A stretch of 64,000 nt of DNA, from contig CM032230.1 of the NCBI GenBank assembly GCA_019009955.1, positions 106,328,501 through 106,392,500 of the forward strand. The letters are read 5' to 3'. The first letter of the stretch is position 1. Each line of letters begins with the position of its first letter. This DNA is from Riptortus pedestris. Lineage: Eukaryota; Arthropoda; Insecta; Hemiptera; Alydidae. A program made the position numbers and the translations under genes. This document shows, piece after piece, positions 13,539-25,800 of the stretch. Under the pieces are notes generated by a model, which had not been told where the DNA came from, did no database searches, and saw nothing but the letters and a program-made list of their open reading frames with translations.

Positions 13539-13745
13539 CTAAATCATCTTTATTATAAAGGAAATAAGGTGTTGGGCTATTTGTAGTTCAATTGCCAATG
13601 AAAGTGCAAATAATATGATGAAAATAAGGAAGGGGATGTAGTAAAAAAAAAGTCTCTGGCCGGATTTCAATTTTCTCTTTACATAGATGATATTTCCACA
13701 CTTGTTTTCTAACTTTTTGATTTTTGGCCCCGCATAGTCTTCCAT
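13539..13745 (-). CDS. Possible small single-pass membrane protein
   Basis: An ATG-started frame of 68 codons. The first ~36 residues are polar and Lys/Arg-rich. Residues ~38-66 are strongly hydrophobic (core IPFLIFIILFALSLA), as expected for one membrane span. I do not recognise the family. Its base composition looks less random than neighbouring frames, but no promoter, splice sites or repeat origin could be shown. It could be a genuine small ORF, an exon of a larger minus-strand gene, or chance. Confidence 0.25.
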   Translation of the reverse strand: MEDYAGPKIKKLENKCGNIIYVKRKLKSGQRLFFYYIPFLIFIILFALSLAIELQIAQHLISFIIKMI

Positions 13746-14443
13746 TTTCACTTATATTTATAATCAGGATTACATTAAATAAGTATATATTTCAATAATG
13801 TCCATTAAATTAATAATTTGATTATGCTAATTATAAGAATTTACTCAATAAATGTTTGTCTGTTTGTAAATATGAATATTATCACAGACATTAAGCCAGC
13901 CTACTATTTTCTCTAGACATTCCTAGATAAATGGAGAGATGGAATACTTTCCCATTTAACTTCAGTTTGAGGCAGTGACTTATAAATAATCCATTCTTAT
14001 TTGTCAGGTTCCATTGAACGGATTTCATAAAAAAATCATAAATTTAATAAAGTATTGCGAAATCATAGGCTTTTGATTAAAAAAGTAAGTGAACCAACCA
14101 AATTAATCAACAAATGATTCAAAAAACTGATCATAAATTTACATTTTTGTAATAATGAAATGGGGGGGGGTTATTTAAAGAACTAAAAACATGTATTATT
14201 TGAATAATTACATTTTTTAATTAGTAAACATTCCATACAAAAAACAAGATTTCCAAAAAGCCTAATAACTAGTTTACATTCCTAGAGCACTTATTAGAAG
14301 AAAAAAAATGTTCAAAAAGACAGACAGATTCGCGGAGTTGTAACCTCACAAAGTGTTATCCTGGTTTGTTTTGGTTCAATTCTGGTCTTTTACTTTCCTT
14401 AAGTAATCTTTCGCCGAGTTATCATGTATTTGTTTATTTATAG

Positions 14444-16251
14444 AAGAGGCCGTTTGAAAATTAATCCCTCATAAGAAATAATAATGACTAAGCCAGAAGG
14501 ATTTGATGAAGATAGTGGACAGTTGGATTCACAGGAGATAGATTATTATACTGATGAAAGATCTAGAGCTGATTCATTTAGTTTGGAATTTGCTGCAACA
14601 CAATGGCAGAGGCTTGTGACAAATGCTGAAGGCTTATTACTAGCTTTATGTAAGCAAGGTGTCCCTCTGGAAGCCAAGGAACAGATTCAACAATGGCTAT
14701 TCATGAAACAAGAGTGTGAAGACTGCTTTGCCAATGATGAATCTATTGTTAGGGAAAGGGAGGCATTTGCTCTTGGCCGAATTGATGAGGTTACAGAGTC
14801 TGAAAGTAAATCATCAGTTGAGAAAAGTGATTCTGAAAGTGAGTACAGTGATAGTGGAGCAGAAATCGATGATGCTGTCGATTTGTCTCAGGTTGAAACT
14901 AAAAGACATGACTTCGCTGAAAAATTGGAGGCATATATGGACTCATTTAGAAAAAAAACCGACACAAAAATTGCTGAAATTGTGGGACCCATTGTTCCAG
15001 TTGCTTTACCTAAAGATAATCCCCGTGTTCATGTAAGTACAATTAATATGCTAAAATCACAAAGAAGAAAAAGTATTTTGCCATCAAATTCTAGTGATAA
15101 TGAAAAGTTACCAGTTTCTGATGGTTCCTGTTCTAAAAAAGAGTTTGACCTTCAGTCAAGTCTCTCTCAATCTAAAAAGAAGATAAAAAATTTTTTGAGA
15201 CAGTTACGTAAAGATGATGAGCAAAGCACTCATTCTGATAAAAGTGAGGAATTGAAAAAATCAAAAGAAACAAGAGATAAATCTAAAAAGCCTGCTGAAA
15301 AATCTTTCTTTAAGGATGAAAAGAAACATAAACCCCCTTTACCTGAATCTGCTCTTGAGGAAGCCAAGCATTGTAAGGGAAATTCTATGCTTGTAGATTG
15401 TGTTGTCCCTACAGATAAAATATTGCGAGAAGAAATAACAAATTTAAGAATTACTAGAGATTTCCTTGTAGAGCAGAGAAAGAGCTTAGATGTAAAGTTA
15501 AATAGAGAAAGGTCTTACACACATTCAGAGCAAAGGAGATTCATTGAATTAGATGAAGCAATTGAAGCTATAGATGCCACTATAGAATTTAAAAATGGTT
15601 CAATTTGTGGGCGCAAAAGCTTTGAAGAACGAGAAAGAGAGGAAGGGGAACAAATGCTGCTAGATCGTTTAATGAAGCTTTCAGAAGCCGAAATGAGATC
15701 TTTACTTTTTAAATATTTCCAGAAGACTGTCGACCTCAGAGAATGGGGAAGGAAGTTGGAACAGGAGATTGCTGAGTTAGATCATACAATAGAGGCTCAG
15801 GCATGGAAAATCCAGGCCTTAAGCAGTGCTCTCCAGCAAGCAAATGCTGAAAATGAGAGGCGTCTTGTCATGGTCCATAGGGAGCATGAAGAAAAGCTGC
15901 ATCTAATGTTCAGGCACTATACTGGGACAGGTACTGGCACGAGCAGTAGTGCTGACACAAGAACAGATGAGCCAAGAGCCCTTCTCCCGACATCAGCTCA
16001 TTCCGCTGCTATACCACAGCAAAATCTTCGCAAGCTCCAACCCAACTCCCCTTTGCCTACTACTAAAGTCACTCGCCACAGAAATAAACTTATTATTCAG
16101 CAGCAGCAAAAGAAGTGAAAACATCAATTTTCTTCATAATTTAGTCAGTAGAAAAAACTGTACTGACACCAAAAAGTACAATTTATGCAGCAATATTAAT
16201 TTTGTGACATTATGTCATTGACAAATGAATATTTACTGTTCATGAAATAAA
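14444..16251 (+). other. Probable terminal exon of the KIF27/Cos2-like gene, with UTRs
   Basis: A pyrimidine-rich acceptor (TTTGTTTATTTATAG, 14429-14443) would give an exon with 40 bases of 5' UTR. All three frames between it and the ATG contain stops, so coding cannot enter from upstream through this acceptor. A canonical AATAAA poly(A) signal lies at 16246-16251, 128 bases after the stop codon. Confidence 0.5.
14484..16118 (+). CDS. KIF7/KIF27/Costal-2-like coiled-coil protein, no motor domain
   Basis: An uninterrupted 544-codon frame, by far the longest in the window. Residues ~314-480 match the C-terminal coiled-coil part of the KIF7/KIF27/Cos2 kinesin family that works in Hedgehog signalling: a Leu/Glu-rich helix, then ELDEAIEAIDATIEFKN (~355-371), EMRSLLFKYFQ (~402-412) and a closing helix with EHEEKLHLMF (~467-476). 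Residues 1-100 are acidic with a Trp/Cys-containing helical stretch. Residues 100-300 are Ser/Lys/Glu-rich and look disordered. The tail is Gln/Lys-rich. There is no kinesin P-loop or switch motif. TAA at 14472-14474 is in frame 9 bases before the ATG, which sits in a fair context (A at -3). It could be a complete motorless paralogue or the last coding exon of a full kinesin entered through an acceptor inside the frame. The family call is strong; the gene structure is open. Confidence 0.75.
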   Translation: MTKPEGFDEDSGQLDSQEIDYYTDERSRADSFSLEFAATQWQRLVTNAEGLLLALCKQGVPLEAKEQIQQWLFMKQECEDCFANDESIVREREAFALGRIDEVTESESKSSVEKSDSESEYSDSGAEIDDAVDLSQVETKRHDFAEKLEAYMDSFRKKTDTKIAEIVGPIVPVALPKDNPRVHVSTINMLKSQRRKSILPSNSSDNEKLPVSDGSCSKKEFDLQSSLSQSKKKIKNFLRQLRKDDEQSTHSDKSEELKKSKETRDKSKKPAEKSFFKDEKKHKPPLPESALEEAKHCKGNSMLVDCVVPTDKILREEITNLRITRDFLVEQRKSLDVKLNRERSYTHSEQRRFIELDEAIEAIDATIEFKNGSICGRKSFEEREREEGEQMLLDRLMKLSEAEMRSLLFKYFQKTVDLREWGRKLEQEIAELDHTIEAQAWKIQALSSALQQANAENERRLVMVHREHEEKLHLMFRHYTGTGTGTSSSADTRTDEPRALLPTSAHSAAIPQQNLRKLQPNSPLPTTKVTRHRNKLIIQQQQKK

Positions 16252-19200
16252 ATCATATTCATTTTCATCTAAATCTTACTTGCCATGGCTCTCTGAGCCG
16301 GAAGTGATTTGCATACTGTGATAGGGCTGTATAATATAACAAACTATATAGTGTTCAAATATAATTATGTGAAAAGGTAATAATGATTTTATTTTATGAG
16401 CTTTACCCAGTATATATTTTTGCAGTTTTTTTTAACAATATATCTTGTGTTTGTTTTTTAGATGTATGGTCAAGATAAATATCTTGTCATTTTTTAAATT
16501 CATTTTATTGTAAATCTGTAAATAATGTTATTTATTAAAAATATTTTGTTACAATTATTTTATTAAATATATAATTTCTTGTTTTAATTTATATTTATTT
16601 TTTAAATCTTATATCCTTTTTATTTAATAAATTTAAAAATATAAGTTTCTTTAGGGCTTAATTGAATCATTAAAGCTTAAAAGGGGCCTCTGATAACTAG
16701 GCAACATTTATTTATTTCATACCTGCAAATATTTTTTAATCCCATTTATTTATTATACATTAATGTTGTGTTATATTTTAAAATATTAAGAAATTTGACA
16801 TGTAACAGTCAACATCCGAATTGTCTTGTAATGGTGGTCTCCTGACTTTTCTTATCTTTAGTCTCCTAATATTATTTTATTGGTTGGTTCACTTAATAAA
16901 TAAAAGAATGTTATTGTTGTTAGAGAGATCACAGCAATCTATTTTGGAAACAATATCAGATTTACTGCTTTTTTATCAGAGAAAAAATGTTGATTCGGGT
17001 GGGACCCAGGTTTTATCGTTGCCATGCAGTTGTGCTAACCAACCACAGCACAAATTTAGGTCCAAGTCGATTGAAACATTTTTCTTCTAATTTAAAAATA
17101 AACGGTAACAGTGTCTATATAACAATCGTAAAAAATAAAAGTTATATTAAATTTGTTTGAGTATAACTTTATACAGTATAATCAGTTTTCTTTATGTATG
17201 TGTACATTGATATATACATGTACATACACATGCAAGTGAGGATGAGTATGACACATGTTAATTTGAATCAGCATATTTAATTATACAAAACTAAAAGGAA
17301 AAAATAACCCGTAAAAGAATATCCATGTGATCCTTAATTTTAAAGGAACTTCAAATTATTTAAATAAATTCCATGCGACTAAATCATCCCCACTTATTTT
17401 ACGTAAATTCCTTCTTTTTTTTGTTATTTTGAAAGCACTTAAGATTTTAGACAGTAGTTGTCGCCTCATAGGAGAAGAACTTTTTCATCACAAATTCTCC
17501 ATCCTGAACTTCACAATGCATATAATATTTAATTACACTACTCTGTGTTTTGGGATTGAGTGGTGTATCACAGTCTTATAGACTGGTATCAACCAGAACT
17601 AGGATCATGTCCTAGCATCATTTTATTTTTGGTTTTTAGGGTTCGGAAAATTTGATTAATCCATAAAACAAGAGACAGATGAATATACACAGGCCTACAC
17701 AGATTGACAAAACATATATGAGGTCAGATTATATTTTTACAAAGAGTTTTGATTCACTGATCTGAAATAGGTCTCAGAATTGTTTGACATCAGGTTTTTT
17801 ATATATTCTACCATATAATTGCAGAAATTACAGGGTTATTCTGTAATCAGGGTTGAATTTCATTCATACTAATAAATTTAAAAAGGTGATATTTGAATTT
17901 TAAAAAAAATGTCTGTGTGTGAGCACGAGTTTTGAAGGGTAAGGATGATACTTATAGACACTATTGTTTTGTGAGAAAACATATAAATCAATTATAGGAA
18001 GGGGTGGGAAAGAAAAATCCATTTACACTTAAGATTAGAATATCTCAAAAATATAACATGATAGAGAAACCCTGATGATATGTTCGGTTTATGCAAACCA
18101 AAAAACTTTGTAAAAGTGTAGTAAGGTCTTGGGGACAGAAATGTTGGCCTGTGCAGTGCTCCAATGGCAAATGGGATCATAAGGATTAGAAGCATATGAC
18201 ATGATCAGTATGACTAAAGTTAGTTCTTCTTACATTTATTTTAAGAAGAATGATTTTGAGTAGGGCTAAAAGCATGAGAAAAAAAAAATCTAAATCTAGT
18301 TTGATGTTGGAATGATAGAGTATGTTCCATTAGTCTATCTTAGATAATCAGTCAGTCTTAAAATCATATTTTAATTTCTTCGCAATCACAATATAACCAT
18401 TTTTATTTATTCTTTATCTTCTATGTTGTAGTACTGAATCATGCTGAAAGCCCTTAACAAAAAGAAATCTTGGCGTTTTACTTTAAACTTTACATTATGT
18501 TTCAATTTATCTACACATTTATTCAAAAAATATTATTTATACAACTTGAGCTGCAGTTACTTATTTTTGACAATGTCTCCTCATTGTATACCCTGGAGTC
18601 TTCGAGTCTCTTGAACACTTCAGTTTCTTCAAACATCATCATACCAAGAAAGTCATTCTTATAATACACCTTTGTTTACATAAATCATTTCCTTCCTAAA
18701 AGCTGATGTTTATTATATACAAAAGGAAGTTATTATGACTCACTGAAATAAGTATGAAGCTTACATAGAGAAGTGAAAATTAAATTTAACAAGAGATTCC
18801 TTATTATAATAGATACAACAATTAAGATTATTTTAAATTACTAATATAAACCAGTGAAAAAGAGCAGAACACAAAGAATAAGAAATATAAATATATAGTA
18901 AAGATTATAAGAGAAGAAGTTTAAGTAGAAAAGATTCAAAGTAGTCCAGATTATGATAGAAGACATGAGAGCGCTTACACAAACTGGAGCCCACAGAAGT
19001 AAGAATAAGAAATTTATATTTAGGAATTACTTCGTATATCTAATTTATGGTGACGGTGTTTAAATGAATATTTTGATTCTTTAATTGAAATCAGTAATCT
19101 TAAAAGAAGAATTAACCAGTCTAAACTATAGTTATTTCCTTCAGAAAAATTAAAAATATCAGTAAGGAAAATAACAGTCCATGAGTAAAGTAATTTATCA

Positions 19201-19350
19201 AGCGAGCACTTAAATAAATAAGAAAATTCACTGAGAGTTTCACATTTCAACATTCTGGAGGAAATACTCACTTCATATTTTGTTATTTTAAATAAACTGA
19301 TTGAAATATTTTTTGATGATATAAAAAAAATAAGACAAGGTACTCTGAAT
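16252..19350. other. Intergenic region between convergent genes
   Basis: AT-rich sequence between the 3' end of the plus-strand kinesin-like gene and the 3' end of the minus-strand Di-Ras gene. No coding frame of note is seen. TTTATT at 19352-19357, just beyond this stretch, would be an AATAAA poly(A) signal for the minus-strand gene about 170 bases after its stop. Confidence 0.5.
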
Positions 19351-19525
19351 TTTTATTCTCATTAAAAATAATTCATTTTTATTTCAGTATAACTAGAAAA
19401 TAATTAGATCTGTGGTTATGTCATGTTATTTGGGGTAGAATGCCTAAGTTTAACTTTACTTGTTTATGATAAATTAATTAAATTAAATGTAATATGTTAA
19501 ATAAAAATTATTTTGAAAGCTCCTC

Positions 19526-19816
19526 TTACATAAGCCTACATTTTTCACGGATCTTCTTTGTACCTTTGAGCTGTCCTTTTTTTTCAAGCTGAAGAGAGAT
19601 ATTTCTGTTTTTCTCTAGATTGAGTAACTCCTGAAACAATTCTTTGACATTGTGGTTTGTTTTAGCTGATGTCTCCATGAAATGGCATCCCCACCTAGTT
19701 GCCTCAGCTTCACCTTCAGATGTTGTTACCTCTCTATTTTCAGATTCATCACATTTATTGCCAACTAGCATTACTGGAATTGAAGCAAGATCGGCTCCTT
19801 TTGTTTCCCTTATTAC
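19526..19816 (-). CDS. DIRAS: Di-Ras coding exon 3 (residues 103-198)
   Basis: Ninety-six codons plus TAA (19526-19528). The acceptor CCATTTTTAG lies just above 19816. It holds NKCD (G4), [18 protein letters not shown] (G5 and the last helix), a basic tail, and the CRLM CAAX end. Di-Ras proteins I know of end CVVM or CVIM; here an Arg occupies the first 'A' position. Confidence 0.95.
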   Translation of the reverse strand, partial: VIRETKGADLASIPVMLVGNKCDESENREVTTSEGEAEATRWGCHFMETSAKTNHNVKELFQELLNLEKNRNISLQLEKKGQLKGTKKIREKCRLM

Positions 19817-22800
19817 CTAAAAATGGAAACAAATAGTGAACTTAAATACCATAGACAAAAAAATAAAATAATATGGCATCATTAGGTTTACATGTTTGTA
19901 TCCTTTGATACATTTTTAATATTATTATTTATATCTAGTATATTATATGCCATAAACATTCATGTCTTTGATATATTCTTTATATAGCTATGCCATTTCC
20001 AATATATTTCCTTTGGATCTTGCATGTGCCTGCTGAGTGTTCCCTGCATGAGTACACCTTGCTCGTGTTGCTGGTCCCTGTAGATTTTGAACACACACTT
20101 AAATTACTAGTTTTCGTGCTATACTCCACCTTGACCAGTACCATAAACAACTTTCAATATACAAATATTGCAGTGTCTTACACATCACATGATAAGTGAT
20201 GTCTTTACTTATCACACAATTTTTGAAGAAAAAAAATTTCAAATACTGATACTACAGTAGATGACAAAAATGTAATATAAAATTCATTCAGTCAGCTGTT
20301 TTCAAGTGATTTTTGTGCTTCAAAAACTTTTTCAACACAAGGAAAGCATTGTCTTATGGTTGTTTCCAAAGAGACTGGAGTTTCGCCTCTAATAATTGTA
20401 TAAATATCTAATTTTTTAGACAATATTAAAAAAAAAAGCTTGTGTGATTTTTAGTTAAAACTGACTAACTATTAGGTGTTAAAGTCCTTACAGAATATGA
20501 CCTCTGCCACAATCTTAAAACATTCCTTATGGTCTGCAGCCATGGTCATTACTACTTTACTCCAGCTTCTGCAACTACTTGCTCTTGGTATACCATATAA
20601 TAGTTTGCTCCATCCTCCCAATATAATATAATCAGCACTTTCCCTTCTTAATAACACAGATGTTACATGGCTTGCTGTTCCTTCTGACCCTCCATCTGTG
20701 GATCTTTCTATCTTTCGAAGGGCTCAGACTAAAAGGGCTTTCTGATTTTAGTTAATGAGCCCCTATATTTCTCTGCCATATATAAATGTAGAGCACTAAA
20801 GCATAAAGTTCCTGTGGCAATTCTGGTTTACATCAGCTTCCACAATATTGCTCTCAGTATCTAAATCTCCCCCCCCCTGTCAACAGGAAAACCACTAAAA
20901 CCTTATGTTCCCCATTTTTTATTTCAACAGATTTTCCGTGCAGAAAATCAGCTTTAGAGGTTGTACTTAAAATACGAACAATAGAAGAATTTCTTCAGAT
21001 GTCTATTGATATATACTAAAATAATAGTTTTAAATTAAACTTTGTTTTTAAATAGGATTACACCATATTCATAAATACACATATTCATAGGGGCTCAGGT
21101 TAGCCATGTGGGTTAAAGCATTGACCTTAATCTCACATGTTAAACCCCGAGTGGCGAGTACGATTCTCGCCTGGGCAAAGGATATTATTTAGTGACGGAA
21201 TTCATTAAATAACATCTTAAGTTCCACCCTGGCTAGAAAAGGGTGGTAACCTGTAGATAACCTGCCCCAATTAGCCTTAGTTGCAAAAAGTGGACATTAA
21301 TAAATAATAATAATAATTACACACGCACGTTTTTGTTGTGAAATGCCACGAAGCAATAGTTTTTTCAAGAGAAGCAAAAAACCCCTATTTTTGTATAAAC
21401 AACATCCTCATCTGTGTTCTTAATTTATGCTTTATATCCACAAAATAGGCCTTAGTCTTGATTATCCGTCACCTGTGGGACCAGAGGATGGTTTGAATGC
21501 TAAAAAGGTTGGATAATCAGGGGAGAATGAATTAAACCTTTTATACGTATATAAATAGAGGAAGAAAACATGTTAAATCAAATTAAAAAATCAGAAATAT
21601 TTTTTGTTTCTATTTTTTAAATCGACTTGACAGCTGCATCACACCACTTCTCTGCTCATATGATGTCCATGTCTGTTGCTGTTAATTGTTGATCGAAGTG
21701 CATTAGGGCAGTCTCAAAGGCATCCTTTGCTGACATTTTTGTCTCCTTCACTTGACTCCCCCTCTTCTTCAGCACAAGCTTGTTGCACGAGGAGGTCAAT
21801 GATCTAATCATCATTTGTAACGTTGGTTACATCAACATCAGCTAGCTATTCCTCAATGTCAGAAGACTGGATATCACTTTGAATGGACTGCAGATCATGG
21901 AATAATTGTGCATTGTCTGACTTTGGAATTTCTGGAATTAGTATTAGGCTTGGGCAAACCTTTTCTACGATTTTTTACAGTGGTTTTCTTGACTTTTCCC
22001 CAACTTTAGCAGCAGCGATAACACAACATGAAATAATACAGTACGTATTATACAGCACCGAACAGGTCTGGAGAAGTCTGTGAACTACTCAATAAAATGA
22101 GCATGACTCAATCGTGAAGGAAAAAAAAAAAAAGATTGCAGACGGAAAGCCAAGCAAACAAGAAATAAAGCTGGTTTGGGACCTAGCTGGTGACATAGTT
22201 GGTTATTCTGAGGAGTCAGAGGTCGCATAATCTAGGAGCCACTCTAATTGATTTCCTGATTTGGAAATAAATAAAATAAAAATTATTAAATAAATAAACG
22301 TAAATATGAACAAACATTTTTGTGTGGCTCAGGTTATCTATGCAAGTTAAAAGTGTGGGTCTTAATCTCACATAGTAAACCTAGAGTGGTGAGTTCGATT
22401 CCTGTCTGGGCAATAGGAATTTATTTAGAGACAAACTCATTAAGTAAAATCCTTAGTCCCACTTGGCTAGAAATGGGTGGTAACCTGTAGATAACCAGTC
22501 CCAATTAGTTATAGTAGCAAAATATGAACGTTAATAAAAATAATAATAATTTTTTTTCAACTCTTAGCATTTCTTACTAATATATAAATTATTTTTACAC
22601 ATGTCAATTATTTTGCTTAGTTACCTATATTTTGCATTACTATGTACATGGCTAAGAAAAAATCAAAATATTTTTAATTTTGACATTGTGAAAAATGATC
22701 CAAACTCATAGTCTCTTTTGTTCTCTTGTAGCATATTTTTTTTTTTTTTAAATTATGAAATGATTATTTTAGAGTTTCTTTTTTTTCTATGAAAAAGTTA

Positions 22801-25800
22801 ATTAATTAAATTAAATATATACTTTTTTCAAAGCATGCTCAGGACAATTGACACATGTAACATGCTTTACAAGTCTTATCTTAAAGACTATGAAAGTTTG
22901 AATTTATTTCTACTTAAGTATTGCTCAATTGTGTTATTATGTCTTCAAAATTAAATTCAAGCCAAAGAAATTGGAAATAAAATATGACATTTACAAAAGT
23001 GAAATATCATAACTTTCTTCTTTAGCTCAATCTCAGTCTTTTGATTTTTTTCATTTCAATCATTGAATGAATTCAGTTTGAAACAAAGGGCGCCCTTAAA
23101 GCCCTACATTAGTCTTGTATCTTTTACCGATTACCTCACAACCAAGCTAGTATTTCTGCCTGTTTCTAGAATTAGTTCATGCATATTTATGGGAACAGGA
23201 TACTAATAATAATTTTATTTTTGAAACAGTGTGTCCTTTACACATTATTCTATTATTTTGTCTTGAGTCATAAGGATTATGTGCTCCTTACATTGAAGTC
23301 TCCTATCTTTATCAGTTACTATTCCTGCCTGCTCTTATAGCTCACAGAGTTATGCTTTCTGCTCTTTATTGTTTAATGGAACAAAGAAAGTTGTAGTTGA
23401 AGGATTGAAAAATGACGGGACTAAGGATTTTAATTAATGAGTTTGTCACTATATGCCCAGGCAGAAATCGAACTCGCCACTCTAGGTTTGCCATGTGAGA
23501 TTTAGGCCAATGCTTTAACTCGTTTGGTTAACCTGAGCCCCATCGCATTTTATTCTTAAAATAAGATGAAACATTACCTCCCAAATAGGCCTTAGCTCCT
23601 CAAGGCTTTGTCTTGATGTGCAGGAGTAAACGAGGATGAAGGCATGGCCTTTTGAAATAGAGAGCCTCTGCATGGCTGGAAATTGATGGGACCCAGTTGT
23701 ATCTGTTATCTGCAGTGTGCATATGTTCTTATTACAGCTTATAACCTAAAATAAAGAACATTTGTGAATTATACACTAAATACACAGGCATCACGACATC
23801 TCATGTTCTCTTCCTTCCACAATGTTTTCTTTCTACACCTTATGAATTTATACTTAGTCTTTAAAGTGGTTGATGTATAGCCACTAACAAGGTGACAAAC
23901 AGCTAAATATAAATTAACTTATTTATTAGTAAATGTTTTATTATTATACCTTCTGTCCAGACAGGATATCATGTATATAGAGAAAGGTTACAATCCAACA
24001 TTATTGTTATACTTGGATGTTAAATGAGGTTCCTCAGTTATTTATATCATTCAAGTAAAAGTCTGTATGGGAGGGGCTCCGTAAACTAAGCAGATTTCCC
24101 AATTACTTGTATAACATACTACTGATTTTATGTCAACCTTTTTTCTCTACTTCTAAATAAAAAAAAACGATGAGTAGAAAAAATGGTTTAATGAAACTAA
24201 GGAAAAGGCGTAAGACTGAAAACAAGAAAGTTCGAATAACTCACTTACTACTGGAATTACAAAAAATGCATAGAACAATAATTGTATACCATTAATAGTT
24301 TAATAAGGCCGGTTCTATACAACTCTTCGATACAATTTATAATAATAGAGATACTTTGAATTTTGAAATTTCCCCCATCTGAATACTGGTCTGATTTCAG
24401 CCCATAAAGAGTAGGATCTTCAGTGTTGACTGACACCAATTAATATCAAGCATTATATAGATGAAATGTACATTTTTGAGACAAGAACGTAAAAACTTTC
24501 TCTGAATTTGTTTGTATCTCCCATAATAAAGATCACTTGAAAACAATATTTAGTATTTAGGCTTCGAATAAAGTGGTTCATTGCATAACAGCTTACTGTC
24601 AAGATGCCATGAGTAGAAGTGGGGGTTTACTGAAGGCTGAAAACAAAAACATTCCAATATCTTGGTTAATATTCACGATAGAGAAAACACGTATAAAACA
24701 ACATTTATAGGTAAATAAACTTTCAATATAATTGAGTATGTACCATTTTTCGATCCGACTTATAATAACGGACATATTTCCAATTTTGACATTCCTCCCT
24801 TTTAAACTTCCCCTCTCCTATTTCAGCCGTTAACGTTCTTGAGTTTTTTAAAAAACTTTTAAAAAATCCTCAAATGTACATTGACCCTACCCAGAAAATG
24901 AGGCCCGTTCAAAATTATATCTTCATTTTCGTGTTCTTCAGGGTAGGATCGATGGACATTTGAAGAAAGTTTTCAAAATCGCGTCACGAGTATATCCCCA
25001 ATTCCTGATTTCTCTACAGGGAAATCTCCTAAAGTGAGATCCATTCAAAATTATATATATTTTTGTCTGTTATCTCTAGCGGTCGCACGTTTTGTCTTCT
25101 CGTTACCAAAAACGATATGTTGGGATTGTAATCCCACTCATCATATAATTTTTCGGAAGCTGCACTATTCATATTACTATATCTTTCAATTTTTTTTAGC
25201 AGATTTCCCTTAAGGGGTCCGTTCAAAATTATATATATATATATATGTATATATATATTTGTCTGTTGCCGCTCCAGCGGTCGCAATTATCGTTAGATCG
25301 TTACTATAAGTCGGATCGAAAAAGCGTATAGGATGAACCATATTGCGAATTAAATGCACTATAAATATTGTTATATACATGTATTCTCCATCTTGAACAT
25401 TAACCGAGATATTTGCATTTTTCAGCATTCAGCAAACCCTGGCTTTTACTCATGTTACACAAACAATTCTCTGTTATTTAATAAACCACATTATTTGAAG
25501 CTTAAATACATTGTCTTCCAGAGATATTTTTTTATACGAGATACATGCAAATATGTTCTTGTGACCCCCCCCCCCGGCCGCCTTAAATTTGGACTACTAA
25601 AATTTGATTGAATGAGATAAAAAATATTCTGATTCATTATAAATTACAGGACTATATATAGTAAACTGTTTTCAATAAAATTAATGTTATATTCTGATAT
25701 GTTTCTGTAATTGTTTTCTTTCCGGGGAGCCGTTGGCAGACCTGTTTGTTTCAGACAGAGAGAGGAAAGATTTCTTATTACCGTTAGCATTTATTACTTA

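Larger units (their letters stand above)
19817..23577 (-). other. Di-Ras intron 2
   Basis: A 3761-bp intron bounded by GT and AG on the minus strand. It contains three SINE copies and a Tigger-type DNA transposon remnant, listed separately. A short minus-strand frame at 20472-20657 looks like a decayed repeat, not an exon, and has no recognised domain. Confidence 0.85.

Noticed and set aside
14716..15036. Second open frame overlapping the kinesin-like ORF
   Set aside because: Frame shadow of the long ORF, with low-complexity Leu/Lys composition and no family match.
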